64,000 nt of DNA from DATJGR01 sp041739525 (GCA_041739525.1 JBGSNQ010000006.1:1-64000); one strand, 5' to 3'; shown: positions 27,704 to 36,191, numbered from the stretch's first letter. Notes: generated by a model not told the origin, from the sequence alone. Made by a program: numbers and translations.

Positions 27704-29134
27704 ATGCCTGCACGCCGAAGTCCCCCCAGCGAGTTCGTTAGGGCCATCACGCGTCTCGACGCCACCGCATTGGTCGTCGGATCGATGATCGGTTCCGGCA
27801 TTTTCATCGTCTCCGCCGACATCGCGCGGCAGGTCGAGTCGCCGGGCTTGCTGTTGCTGGTCTGGATCATGGCCGGCGTGATAACACTGATGGGCGCACT
27901 GACCTATGGCGAGCTCGCCGCGCAGTTCCCGAAGGCGGGCGGGCAATACGTCTATCTGCGCGAAGCGATATCGCCGTTGTTCGGCTTCTTGTATGGCTGG
28001 ACGCTGTTCATGGTCATCCAGACCGGCACGATCGCAGCCGTTGCGGTGGGTTTCGCGCGCTTCATGTCGGTACTCGTCCCGCAGATTTCGGCGGAACAGG
28101 CAATCGGCTTCACCGTTACCCTGCCAAGCGGACCGATCGAGGTGGGTCTGTCGCCTCAGCGCGTGCTCGCCATCGCGTCGATATTCGTCCTGACGTGGAT
28201 CAACGTCCGCGGCGTGAGCGTAGCGGCGTTCGTTCAAACGTTGCTGACGTCGATCAAGGTGTTGTCCCTGCTCGCGTTGATTCTGCTCGGCCTGACGTTC
28301 GGTCGTAGCGACGCGGCCGAGGTGAACTTCGGCGCGGCCTTCTGGCCGGAAGGCGGCGTCGGATTCGGCACGTTGCCGCTGCTCGGCGCGGCGATGGTGG
28401 GCGCGCTGTTCGCGATGGATGCGTGGAACAACGTCGGTTTCGCCGCGGACGAGTTGCAAAAGCCGAGCCGCGACCTGCCGTTCGCGATGCTCGCGGGCGT
28501 GCTCGTCGTGGTGGTGTTGTACGTGTCGGCCAACGTCGCGTACCTGAGCGTGCTCGGCATCGAAGCGATTGCACATGCCCCAGAGGACCGTGTTGCAACG
28601 GCGGTGCTCGAGGCGATCTTCGGAAGCCCGGGTATGTACGTGATGGCCGCGGCGATCGTGATTTCAACGCTCGGCTGCAACAACGGGCTGATTCTCTCGG
28701 GCGCGCGCGTCTACTACGCGATGGCGCGCGACGGGCTGTTCTTCCGTAAGGCGGAAGAACTGCACGCAGAGCACAAGACCCCGGCATTCGGCCTGTACGT
28801 GCAGGCCGGCTGGGCCAGCGTCCTGTGTGCGTCGGGCACCTATAGCCAGTTGCTCGACTACGTGGTGTTCGCGGCGCTGATGTTCTATCTGCTGACTGCG
28901 ATCGGCCTCTTTGCGTTGCGGCGTCGGCGTCCGGACGCGTCCCGGCCCGTGGTGGTGCCGGGCTATCCGTGGTTGCCTGCGGCCTATGCGGTGCTGACGG
29001 CGGCGTTGTGTATCGATCTGCTGATCGAAAAGCCGCAATACAGCTGGCTCGGGCTCGGTATCGTCGCGCTCGGATTACCCGTGTATGCCTTGTGGCGCTG
29101 GCGGAGCGCAGCCCAAACGGGGGAAAAAGTGTAA
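27704..29134 (+). CDS. APC-superfamily amino acid permease
   Basis: 476-residue inner-membrane transporter with about 12 hydrophobic helices and the APC motif VGSMIGSGIFIVS (residues 24-36). It resembles the LAT/YkbA-like branch rather than the CAT-type permease at the window start. The ATG at 27704 is chosen because the first TM segment follows it directly; the 51 codons open upstream are charged, low-complexity translation without homology. Transcribed divergently from regBA. Substrate unknown. Confidence 0.85.
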   Translation: MPARRSPPSEFVRAITRLDATALVVGSMIGSGIFIVSADIARQVESPGLLLLVWIMAGVITLMGALTYGELAAQFPKAGGQYVYLREAISPLFGFLYGWTLFMVIQTGTIAAVAVGFARFMSVLVPQISAEQAIGFTVTLPSGPIEVGLSPQRVLAIASIFVLTWINVRGVSVAAFVQTLLTSIKVLSLLALILLGLTFGRSDAAEVNFGAAFWPEGGVGFGTLPLLGAAMVGALFAMDAWNNVGFAADELQKPSRDLPFAMLAGVLVVVVLYVSANVAYLSVLGIEAIAHAPEDRVATAVLEAIFGSPGMYVMAAAIVISTLGCNNGLILSGARVYYAMARDGLFFRKAEELHAEHKTPAFGLYVQAGWASVLCASGTYSQLLDYVVFAALMFYLLTAIGLFALRRRRPDASRPVVVPGYPWLPAAYAVLTAALCIDLLIEKPQYSWLGLGIVALGLPVYALWRWRSAAQTGEKV

Positions 29135-29151
29135 GCAGATTCGCAGTTTTC

Positions 29152-29178
29152 TGCCCGAATACGGGCAAAAAATTTGCC
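29152..29178 (+). promoter_or_regulatory. two mutually exclusive hairpins before a small gene
   Basis: TGCCCG-AATA-CGGGCA (29152-29167) shares bases with GGCAAA-AAA-TTTGCC (29164-29178), so only one can form. They lie between the permease stop and the small gene at 29211. This could be an attenuator-like switch, or a weak terminator region; no ligand-binding aptamer is recognisable. Confidence 0.3.
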
Positions 29179-29210
29179 AATGACGTGGCGACAGAGCTCA
29201 ATGCATCGCC

Positions 29211-29480
29211 ATGTACGACATCGACGAACTCTCCGCCCATCTCGCCCGCACCACGCGGCTCGACCCAGCCGAGGCACGTCGTGCGGTGCATGAACTGCTC
29301 GATCTGTTGTCCATGGAGACGCCCGATGCGTTCGTGGTGCGCCGACATCGGGAACTGAAGGATGACGGCGTACTGAAAAACGACGCGATCTTCCGGCAGA
29401 TCGTGTCGGAAATGGCGGCGCGGCCGTTCGCCGCGCCGCCGTACAGCGAACGGCAGATCCGCCGGCTCATCTACGGCTGA
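29211..29480 (+). CDS. small hypothetical helical protein
   Basis: 89 residues with no family I recognise. Composition is mainly charged helices (LARTTRLDPAEARRAVHELL, then a second helical block) ending in RRLIYG. It sits alone in the permease-glmS gap, has gene-like codon use (third-position G/C) and does not overlap any other gene. The ribosome site is weak (GACAGAG about 14 bases upstream), so the start is uncertain. Its position 47 bases before glmS may mean joint transcription. Confidence 0.5.
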   Translation: MYDIDELSAHLARTTRLDPAEARRAVHELLDLLSMETPDAFVVRRHRELKDDGVLKNDAIFRQIVSEMAARPFAAPPYSERQIRRLIYG

Positions 29481-29527
29481 TTCATCACCTTTATCTACCT
29501 TGGTCTACTTTGCAGGAGCATTCCTCT

Positions 29528-31345
29528 ATGTGCGGAATCGTCGGTTACGTGGGACATCAGAATGCGGTGCCGATTCTCATCGAGGGATTGCATCGCCTCG
29601 AGTACCGAGGTTACGACTCCGCCGGGATTGCGGTGCACCGCAAGAACGGCATCGAGGTGCACAAGCGACAAGGCAAGGTACGCGAGATGGAAGCGACTCT
29701 GCCGAAGCGCTTTTCCGGAGTGGTGGGTGTGGGCCATACGCGATGGGCGACGCACGGTGCGCCGAGCGACGTCAACGCGCACCCGCAAACCGATATGACC
29801 GGCCGCATTGCGGTAGTCCACAACGGCATCATCGAAAACGCGCACGAGTTGCGCGTGCAGCTCGAGGCGCGCGGAGTCGAGTTCAAATCGGAAACCGACA
29901 CGGAGGTGCTGGCACAGCTGATTGCCGCGGTCGAAACGGATTCACTCGAAGACGCGGTGCGCACGGCGCTGCGGTCGATCACGGGAACGTATGGAATCGC
30001 CGTGATGGACGCGCGTCACCCCGAGCAGATCGTCGTCGCACGTAACGGCAGTCCGGTGATCCTCGGCATCGGCGACAAAGAGATGTTCGTGGCGTCGGAC
30101 GCGTCCGCGCTGGTTCGCCACACCCAACAGGCCATCTATCTCGACGACGGTGAAATCGCCGTTGTCGAAGCGCGCGCGTATCGTGTGACGACGCTCGATG
30201 CGGAGCCTGCGACCAAACAGCCGACGACGCTCGCCATCGTCGACGATCACATGTCGAAGGGTTCCTTCAGTCACTTCACGATGAAGGAAATCCACGAGCA
30301 GCCCGATTCGGTGCGCGGTACGTTGCGTGGCCGGCTCGATCGGCGCTTTGCCACCGCGCGCCTCGACGGCCTGAATCTGACGCCGCGCGAGTTGCTGCGA
30401 TTCCGGCGCATCAAGATCCTGGGCTGCGGCTCCGCCTGCATTTCCGGCTTTCTCGGCGCACGCATGATCGAACGGCTGAGTCGAATTCCGTGCGACGCGG
30501 AATCGGCCGCCGAGTTTCGCTACCGCAATCCGGTGATTGAAGACGACACGCTTTACGTCGCCGTCAGCCAGTCCGGCGAAACGTTCGACACGCTGGCCGC
30601 CGTCGATGAGATCAAACGCAAGGGCGGTGCCGTTGTCGGCATCATCAATGTGGTCGGCAGCACCATTGCGCGTGCGTGCGGTCGCGGGGTGTATCTGCAC
30701 GCGGGTCCCGAAGTGGCGGTGGTCTCCACCAAAACCTTCATGTCAACGCTTGTCGCATTCGTGCTGCTCGCGCTGCACCTCGGCCGGATGAAGGATGTTT
30801 CCGCGGGCGCCGGGCGCCGTCTGATCGACGCGCTCGATCAATTGCCCGCACGCCTCGAAGCGCTGATTGCCGATCAGGCACCGCTGGCCGCGCTTGCGAA
30901 AAAGTACGCGCGCTTTTCCAACGCATACTTCGTCGGACGCAACGAAGGTTATGCGCTCGCGATGGAAGGTGCGTTGAAGCTGAAGGAAGTCAGCTACCTG
31001 CACGCGGAGGCGTATCCGGCATCGGAGCTGAAGCACGGGCCGCTCGCTTTGATTTCGCCCGAAACGCTCACCGTGGCGGTGATTCCGTCCGACGACCTGT
31101 TCGAGAAGAACGTATCGACGATTCAGGAGATTCGTGCGCGTCGCGGACCGGTGATCGCATTGAGCAACACCGCAACGCTGCCGGTTGCAGTGGATGATGT
31201 GATCGTTGTGCCGCAACTGCACGAACTGCTCGACCCACTGCTGATGCTGGTGCCGCTGCAGTTCTTCGCCTATCTGATCGCCATGGAGCGCGGTTGCGAC
31301 ATCGACCAGCCCCGCAACCTGGCGAAGAGCGTAACGGTGGAGTAG
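29528..31345 (+). CDS. glmS: glucosamine-fructose-6-phosphate aminotransferase (isomerizing)
   Basis: Makes glucosamine-6-phosphate from fructose-6-phosphate and glutamine, the entry step to peptidoglycan and LPS amino sugars. The 605 residues (E. coli 609) begin MCGIVGYVG with the N-terminal nucleophile Cys2 exposed after Met removal. An Ntn glutaminase domain fills about 1-220, followed by two SIS sugar-isomerase domains (about 285-420 and 455-595) with SQSGETFDTL and the C-terminal KSVTVE. ATG start with GCAGGAG 8 bases upstream. No sign of a glmS ribozyme upstream. Complete. Confidence 0.98.
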   Translation: MCGIVGYVGHQNAVPILIEGLHRLEYRGYDSAGIAVHRKNGIEVHKRQGKVREMEATLPKRFSGVVGVGHTRWATHGAPSDVNAHPQTDMTGRIAVVHNGIIENAHELRVQLEARGVEFKSETDTEVLAQLIAAVETDSLEDAVRTALRSITGTYGIAVMDARHPEQIVVARNGSPVILGIGDKEMFVASDASALVRHTQQAIYLDDGEIAVVEARAYRVTTLDAEPATKQPTTLAIVDDHMSKGSFSHFTMKEIHEQPDSVRGTLRGRLDRRFATARLDGLNLTPRELLRFRRIKILGCGSACISGFLGARMIERLSRIPCDAESAAEFRYRNPVIEDDTLYVAVSQSGETFDTLAAVDEIKRKGGAVVGIINVVGSTIARACGRGVYLHAGPEVAVVSTKTFMSTLVAFVLLALHLGRMKDVSAGAGRRLIDALDQLPARLEALIADQAPLAALAKKYARFSNAYFVGRNEGYALAMEGALKLKEVSYLHAEAYPASELKHGPLALISPETLTVAVIPSDDLFEKNVSTIQEIRARRGPVIALSNTATLPVAVDDVIVVPQLHELLDPLLMLVPLQFFAYLIAMERGCDIDQPRNLAKSVTVE

Positions 31346-31387
31346 CGCACCGAGCGGCGTTTCGGAACGTGGCACAATTCCGCGTTG

Positions 31388-31415
31388 CCGAGAGTTCCGC
31401 CCGGTAAACTCTCGG
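31388..31415 (+). other. strong stem-loop after glmS
   Basis: Perfect 9-bp arms CCGAGAGTT and AACTCTCGG around a 10-base loop, 43 bases after the glmS stop and 35 before the next ATG. No T-tract follows, so it may stabilise or process the mRNA end rather than terminate. Confidence 0.4.
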
Positions 31416-31450
31416 GCCGGACCGGACTGCCGACCAGGAATCGTGCATCG

Positions 31451-31762
31451 ATGACCCTAGAGGAAGAAGCCATCACGCTGTTGCTGCGCTCGCCGCGGCT
31501 CGAGGTCGGCACGATCATCGATCTGCTCGACGTCAGCGACCGTGATTTTCGCGAGATGGTGAAGCAGAACGAGCGCATCGCGGCGCTGATGGAAGAGCGC
31601 CGCACAGGTTCGCTGCCGCTACCGGTCACCGAACCCACGCAGTGTCCGGCCTGCGACGACTGGTTCGTACCCTACGCGTCGTCCCGATTCTGTTCCGACG
31701 CCTGCCGTGACATCGGCCGGCTCGAAGCCCAGCAACGCGCCCGCCGTTCCCGCTCCTTCTAG
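31451..31762 (+). CDS. small protein with C-terminal zinc-ribbon-like motif
   Basis: 103 residues. The first 50 form charged helices; the C-terminal part has CPACDDWFVPYASSRFCSDAC, that is CxxC...CxxxC (about residues 64-84), fitting a treble-clef or zinc-ribbon site. Family not recognised. The ATG is chosen because the codons open upstream lie in the glmS-downstream stem-loop. The ribosome site is weak (AGGA about 15 bases upstream). Confidence 0.6.
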   Translation: MTLEEEAITLLLRSPRLEVGTIIDLLDVSDRDFREMVKQNERIAALMEERRTGSLPLPVTEPTQCPACDDWFVPYASSRFCSDACRDIGRLEAQQRARRSRSF

Positions 31763-31863
31763 CCACCCCTGACCCCAATAGGCACGCCGCCAGGCGCCCG
31801 CCGTGTCGATTTCCTGGCCCGTACTACTCTTTAAGTCATCGCTATTGGGTGCGTGGCCCGACC

Positions 31864-32505
31864 ATGATCGTGAGCATGTGGATGACGAAGAACCCGGTGA
31901 CGGTGTCGTTGCAGACGCCCATCGCGGAGGCGGCGGCGTTGATGTCGCGGCGTCGCATCCGACGGTTGCCGGTAATGCAGAGTACGAATGGGTTTGCGCT
32001 GGCCGGCATCCTGTCAGCGACCGACATCCTGCGGGCGTTTCCGCCGGACGTGAATCCGCTTGCGCTGCCTCTCAACGGCGACGCCAAACATCGCGTTGTG
32101 GAAGACATCATGCACCGCAATCCGTTCACCACTGCGCCGGACGAACCGGTGGAAGAGGTGGCGCGGGTGATGGGCGCGCAGAAGATCGGCTCATTACCGG
32201 TGCTGCGCGAGGGCCGGCTGGTCGGCTTGATCACCGAGTCGGACATCTTTCGGGCGTTCGTCAGCGTGTTCAACACCGACTCGCGCGGCGCGCGCATAAC
32301 GTTCGACGTATCGCAGGGCGAGGACACCTTCGGCCTCATCGCGCGCGTCGCGAAGGAACGCAAGGTGCAGGTAGTCAGCTTGATCAGATCGTCGCAGAAC
32401 GACATGCCGGTGTGCGTCGTGCGGATCACCGGCGCCGGTGTCGAAGAGATGCTCGACGATCTGTGGAAATCAGGACACCGCGTGATCAACGTACTGCGGC
32501 ACTGA
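31864..32505 (+). CDS. CBS-domain pair protein
   Basis: 213 residues: two CBS motifs (about 1-60 with MWMTKNPVTV and about 75-130 with IMHRNPFTTAPDEPVEEVAR) forming a Bateman module that usually binds adenine nucleotides, then a C-terminal ACT-like region (about 150-213). A stand-alone regulatory protein; its target is unknown. Start at the ATG preceding IVSMWM; a GTG five codons upstream is possible. It ends 23 bases from the slyX stop on the opposite strand. Confidence 0.75.
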   Translation: MIVSMWMTKNPVTVSLQTPIAEAAALMSRRRIRRLPVMQSTNGFALAGILSATDILRAFPPDVNPLALPLNGDAKHRVVEDIMHRNPFTTAPDEPVEEVARVMGAQKIGSLPVLREGRLVGLITESDIFRAFVSVFNTDSRGARITFDVSQGEDTFGLIARVAKERKVQVVSLIRSSQNDMPVCVVRITGAGVEEMLDDLWKSGHRVINVLRH

Positions 32506-32528
32506 TCCACCAACTGGCTAGTAACTGA

Positions 32529-32747
32529 CTAGTAGTGGGGCGGGCGTTCCTGCTCGACTTTGAATTCCGCAGGTTCTTCGCGCCGCTCCACCAATTCGAT
32601 CAGTCGTGCGAGCGTGTCGCGCATCTGGTCGAGCTGCCGTTGCTGGTCCACCAGCGCATCGTTCAGCTTCGCGATCGTGTCTTCCTGAAACACCAGGCGG
32701 GTCTCGATCTCGATGCGCTCGTCTTCGTTCCAAGTGCGCTTCGCCAT
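32529..32747 (-). CDS. slyX: SlyX family protein
   Basis: 72-residue coiled-coil protein with the SlyX pattern: an N-terminal Glu/Arg helix, LVFQEDTIAKLNDALVDQQR in the middle, and the typical C-terminal PPHY. Function unknown in all species; in E. coli slyX lies beside slyD and fkpA. Here it ends the ferritin-like operon, 7 bases after the FmdB gene. Confidence 0.88.
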   Translation of the reverse strand: MAKRTWNEDERIEIETRLVFQEDTIAKLNDALVDQQRQLDQMRDTLARLIELVERREEPAEFKVEQERPPHY

Positions 32748-32754
32748 CGAAGGA

Positions 32755-33036
32755 TCAGTCGGATCCGGAACTGTAGGGCTTCATCTTGCGCAGCAGCCGA
32801 TCCGGATCCGCCAGCGGGTTCTTTCGCATTGCCGCGTCGGCCATCTTTTCGTACTTCGGATCGAGCTTCGCAGTCTTCGTCGCTTCCGACGCGTGGTAAG
32901 CAACGCGCGCGATCACGCGGTGTGTATCGCCGCCGCCACAATGCTCGCATTCGACGCTCGCCGGCGGTTCTTTGACCGGCGCGTAAGCATCCGTCACGCC
33001 GCTGCAATTGCGGCAACGGTACGCATAGATCGGCAT
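32755..33036 (-). CDS. FmdB-type zinc ribbon protein
   Basis: 93 residues beginning MPIYAYRCRNC, with a second CEHC at about residues 30-33, giving the two CxxC knuckles of the FmdB/CxxC-CxxC-SSSS family. Members were first seen next to formamidase genes and are thought to be regulatory or assembly factors; no biochemistry is established. The His after CGGGD may add a metal contact. It lies 10 bases after the last SCP2-like gene. Confidence 0.85.
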   Translation of the reverse strand: MPIYAYRCRNCSGVTDAYAPVKEPPASVECEHCGGGDTHRVIARVAYHASEATKTAKLDPKYEKMADAAMRKNPLADPDRLLRKMKPYSSGSD

Positions 33037-33046
33037 GGCAGCTGCG

Positions 33047-33460
33047 TCAGGCGGCTTGTGGTGAGTCGGCGCGTAAGCCGGCGTCGAAGAACGCTTGCAG
33101 GGAGGTGTGAAAGCGCAGGAAGTCGAGCTTCTTGCGCGGGTTGATCGCCTTAACGACCTCGTCAGTGTTGTCGATCTCGACCAGCGTGCGGCCGGAGCCG
33201 CTCCGACGGCCTTGCAGGAAGCGGTCCCACTGATCTGCGTTCATCTCGACCGTAAAATCTGCGTCGCGCAAACCGGCATCGGTAATCGTGCGTACGTCGT
33301 GGCAGCTGAAGCCGCTGAACGTGACGAGATAAGTCGCCTGGTCGCTCTTCAGCGCCATCTTCACGTCGATGGAACCGCGCTTGCGGAACGACGGGTCGGC
33401 GTTGACTGCAGACTGCGCGTGCTTGAGCCACTTCTCCGACAACGTTGTATGCGCGCTCAC
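33047..33460 (-). CDS. small SCP2-like protein, copy B
   Basis: 137 residues, paralogous to the protein encoded just upstream. Shared core: YL-x-x-F-x-G-x-x-C-x-D-x-R, then L-x-DADF-x-x-EM-x4-W, and a C-terminal F-Q-x-FFDA-x-x-R. The DADF...EM...W block recalls the sterol-carrier SCP2 fold, which binds hydrophobic ligands in a tunnel; this assignment is by eye. No signal peptide, so cytosolic. Could carry a lipid or CoA-linked substrate, or act as an effector of the ferritin-like pair. Confidence 0.65.
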   Translation of the reverse strand: MSAHTTLSEKWLKHAQSAVNADPSFRKRGSIDVKMALKSDQATYLVTFSGFSCHDVRTITDAGLRDADFTVEMNADQWDRFLQGRRSGSGRTLVEIDNTDEVVKAINPRKKLDFLRFHTSLQAFFDAGLRADSPQAA

Positions 33461-33487
33461 GACGGCGACTCCCTTTTTATAGAAGGA

Positions 33488-33922
33488 TCAGGCAAATGTG
33501 GTTTCGACGCGTGCGGAGGCGTCGAAAAAATCCTGGAAATTCTGGTTGTATCGGTAGAACAGGTCCTGCCGGTATTGGTCGTCGGCCGGCGAATACGCGA
33601 TGCCTTCTTCCTGCTGCAGATCGATGCTGTTCAACGTGTACTGCAGGTCGGCTTTGCCGTGCGATTGCACGTTTGCGACCATCGCTTTCCACAGATCGAA
33701 CGGCATTTCGATCACGAAGTCGGCATCGTTCAGCTCGCCTTCGGTCGGCGTGCGGATGTCGGCGCACTTCAAGCCTTCGAACACGATCAGATAACTCTGG
33801 CCGTCCACCTTGAATGCCGCGGTGGTGTGACACGCGCCGCCACCGCCTTTGTGCAGCGAGCCGTCCGAGTTATACACGTCGCGGACTTTCTGGAACCAGT
33901 CGAGAGAGGGGAATACGGCCAC
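33488..33922 (-). CDS. small SCP2-like protein, copy A
   Basis: 144 residues, sharing the core motif with copy B (YLIVFEGLKCADIR, LNDADFVIEM, FQDFFDA). It differs at the N-terminus and has an acidic insert QQEEG. The GTG at 33922 is chosen because it comes 2 bases after the stop of the ligand-poor ferritin-like gene and gives a start comparable to copy B. The conserved Cys in both copies (GLKC, GFSC) might be functional. Family assignment is tentative. Confidence 0.65.
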   Translation of the reverse strand: MAVFPSLDWFQKVRDVYNSDGSLHKGGGGACHTTAAFKVDGQSYLIVFEGLKCADIRTPTEGELNDADFVIEMPFDLWKAMVANVQSHGKADLQYTLNSIDLQQEEGIAYSPADDQYRQDLFYRYNQNFQDFFDASARVETTFA

Positions 33923-33924
33923 GC

Positions 33925-35016
33925 TCAGTACTCGAGATATTTCTTCAGCATCGGATGCAGCATCTCCGCGCGCGGCACGCCGATCCACTCGCAAGTCGCG
34001 AGGTAGTTGCGCACGAACTCGCCGACGAGATGCAGATACGTTTCCATGCCGATCGTGCGGCCGCCTTTGATACCGCCGCCGAAGATGATGGCGAGCGCAG
34101 GGCGCATGGTCGATTCCTGCAATTCGGCCGCCATCATCACTTCGCCTAGGCTCAGCAGCGTTTGCAGAATGTCGGCCTGACCGGCCTGATGCGACACCGA
34201 ATACTTGATGTGGTCGTAGCCGTACGTGAGGTGCCGCGACCAGTCTTCGATCGCTTTGCCGTAGATCATGCGTTCGGCGTCGTTATGGGCCGCATTCAGC
34301 AAGCCTCTGAGCACCTGCATCATGTACGTGCCGCGAACGAGATAGAGGTACACCGCCGATTCGGTCCAGCCGCCGCGGCTTTCGAGAATCATGCGGTTCA
34401 CGAGCCCGCGGCTTTCCTGACCGAGCCCGCCGCCATTCGACAATGCGCGCTTGCGCAACGCTTCGATGAGTCGCGCGCAATCGAATGTCGCCGTCGCGAG
34501 GAACTGCTTCACCTCGTAATAGCCGTAGGACATCTGGTCCTGCCAGTACGTGATGATCTCGATTTCGGTGTTCGCGTACTGCGTCAGCTCAGTGCACACC
34601 TGACAGACCGCGCGCTCGACGTCGTCGGGCAACGGTTTCAGCGAGTCCCACGGTACTTCCGTGGCGGGAATCCAGCGGCGCTGAATGGCTTCCTCGTAAA
34701 GGTTCGCCGCACTGTCGGCCCACATCTGGTGTTTGTTGCGCAGGTTGTACGGCAGCGGCGGTACACCGGGGCGCGGTAGTGCGCCGCGCGGTCGACGCGT
34801 CTGGTCGTCCCATACTTCGGGTACTTCACCATAGATGCCCACGTTGAGGTCGCTCAGGCGTATGCCATGTTCGCCCGGCTTGACGCGGACACCCCACTCT
34901 GCGGACAGGCCCATCCACTCGAACGACGGCACTGGAACGCCTTCAACACCATGTGCACCGCCGGCGTCCGGCATTGCCGCCGGCACAGCCATTCCCTGAG
35001 ACGCTTTCGTCGCCAT
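33925..35016 (-). CDS. ferritin-fold protein without di-iron ligands (putative beta subunit)
   Basis: 363 residues, alignable over its length to the upstream 355-residue protein: shared LYEEA-I/L-QR-x-W, PATEVPW, RKRAL-x-NGGGL and D-x-x-RH blocks. At the metal positions of the partner it has Gln146, Cys180 and Leu183 (reading CARL), Gly229 or Thr230, and Trp259 (reading WSRH), keeping only His262. It therefore should not bind a di-iron centre. This mirrors the metal-free beta subunits of bacterial multicomponent monooxygenases, although I do not see direct sequence similarity to them. ATG start with AAGGGG 8 bases upstream, 35 bases after the upstream gene. Confidence 0.75.
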   Translation of the reverse strand: MATKASQGMAVPAAMPDAGGAHGVEGVPVPSFEWMGLSAEWGVRVKPGEHGIRLSDLNVGIYGEVPEVWDDQTRRPRGALPRPGVPPLPYNLRNKHQMWADSAANLYEEAIQRRWIPATEVPWDSLKPLPDDVERAVCQVCTELTQYANTEIEIITYWQDQMSYGYYEVKQFLATATFDCARLIEALRKRALSNGGGLGQESRGLVNRMILESRGGWTESAVYLYLVRGTYMMQVLRGLLNAAHNDAERMIYGKAIEDWSRHLTYGYDHIKYSVSHQAGQADILQTLLSLGEVMMAAELQESTMRPALAIIFGGGIKGGRTIGMETYLHLVGEFVRNYLATCEWIGVPRAEMLHPMLKKYLEY

Positions 35017-35051
35017 ACGACAAACCCCTTAGCGAGCGCGTTGGCGCGTTG

Positions 35052-36119
35052 TTAGATCGCCGACTCGTATTGTTGCGGGACGGTCGATCGGCCGTTTTCG
35101 AAACGAGCGCCGAAGCCGGCCGTCTTGACCCGTTGCATGTATTCCTTCAGCTGGCGCCGACGGATTACGAGCAGCTTCTTGTGGCCCTCGTCGTAGTGTT
35201 CCTTACCGCCCCCCAGCAGAATCGCCAGGGCCTCGGAAGTTTCGGCTTGCGTGCCGGCCGGGTTCTGAACGCCGGACAGGATCTGTGCCTCGGCTTCGTC
35301 GAGATAGAACTCGATTTCTTCGCGCCGTTCCGGTGCCGTCTCGGACAGGAACCGCAGGTGCATCACACCGAACGCGACGTGGCGCGCTTCGTCCTGCGCG
35401 CAGAGGCGGTACATCACCTTCTCGGCTTCGTTCTGGCCGAACAGTTCGCCCATGCGGAACATCGTCAGCACCGCGCCTTCGCCGGAAATGTGCAGACGCG
35501 TGGACATTTCAGTGAAATCGCGAGCGAGGTCGATGCTGCCGACGAAACCCGACGTAGCGCCGGACATCCGCATCAGACCGCCGCCGTTGGCGAGCGCACG
35601 TTTGCGGAACACGTCCATGTGACGCGACTCGTCCATTACCTGCGCGAGCAGCACGTGGCGCGGCTCGAGGAAATCGGGCGTGGTGTTCGCCACCCAGCGT
35701 GCGGGTACGTCGCCGGCGACGAACTCCACTTCATTGAAGAACGTGCATAGCAGACACTCGGCTTCTTCCATCGCATCGGGCAGTGCTTCGATGGTGTGCC
35801 ACGGCACGTCGGTTGCGGAACTCCACTGACGCTGCAGCGCCTCTTCGTAGAGGAACGTCGCGTTCGAAAGCCAGATCTCCGATTTCGCGCGCACGCCGTA
35901 CGCGCCGACTCGATACGCATCGGGCCGTTCACCCGCACCGCGCGGACGGCCACTCATGTTCTTGCTGATTTCGGGGATTTCGCCGTAGCTGCCGAGTTGA
36001 ATTTCGGTAAGCGTCAAACCGCGCTTTCCGGGCTCGGCTTTCATGCCCCACTCGCCCATGTGCTGCATCCAGCTGGTGTCGAGTTCGTATTCCTGCTGTT
36101 TTACCGGTGCCTCGCTCAT
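35052..36119 (-). CDS. ferritin-like di-iron protein, putative oxygenase (alpha subunit)
   Basis: 355 residues, ferritin-like fold inferred from a full carboxylate-bridged di-iron ligand pattern on four helices: Glu130 (FNEVEF), Glu164-x2-His167 (DESRH), Glu214 (SGEGA) and Glu244-x2-His247 (DEARH). That pattern is used by R2-like oxygenases, desaturases and N-oxygenases. The named family is not clear to me. First gene of a six-gene minus-strand operon. The ATG at 36119 has GAGGGG 5 bases upstream; the longer open frame runs into the divergent promoter region. Confidence 0.75.
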   Translation of the reverse strand: MSEAPVKQQEYELDTSWMQHMGEWGMKAEPGKRGLTLTEIQLGSYGEIPEISKNMSGRPRGAGERPDAYRVGAYGVRAKSEIWLSNATFLYEEALQRQWSSATDVPWHTIEALPDAMEEAECLLCTFFNEVEFVAGDVPARWVANTTPDFLEPRHVLLAQVMDESRHMDVFRKRALANGGGLMRMSGATSGFVGSIDLARDFTEMSTRLHISGEGAVLTMFRMGELFGQNEAEKVMYRLCAQDEARHVAFGVMHLRFLSETAPERREEIEFYLDEAEAQILSGVQNPAGTQAETSEALAILLGGGKEHYDEGHKKLLVIRRRQLKEYMQRVKTAGFGARFENGRSTVPQQYESAI

Positions 36120-36179
36120 TTGCCCCTCGCATGCCTTCGAAACCCAGGATGCTCGTATAGCACTGTCCGGGCGCCATTT

Positions 36180-36191
36180 GAATACGTATTC
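36180..36191. promoter_or_regulatory. 12-bp perfect palindrome GAATACGTATTC
   Basis: Lies in the 159-base divergent region between the ferritin-like operon and the CoA-transferase pair, overlapping a second inverted repeat by three bases. Confidence 0.4.
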
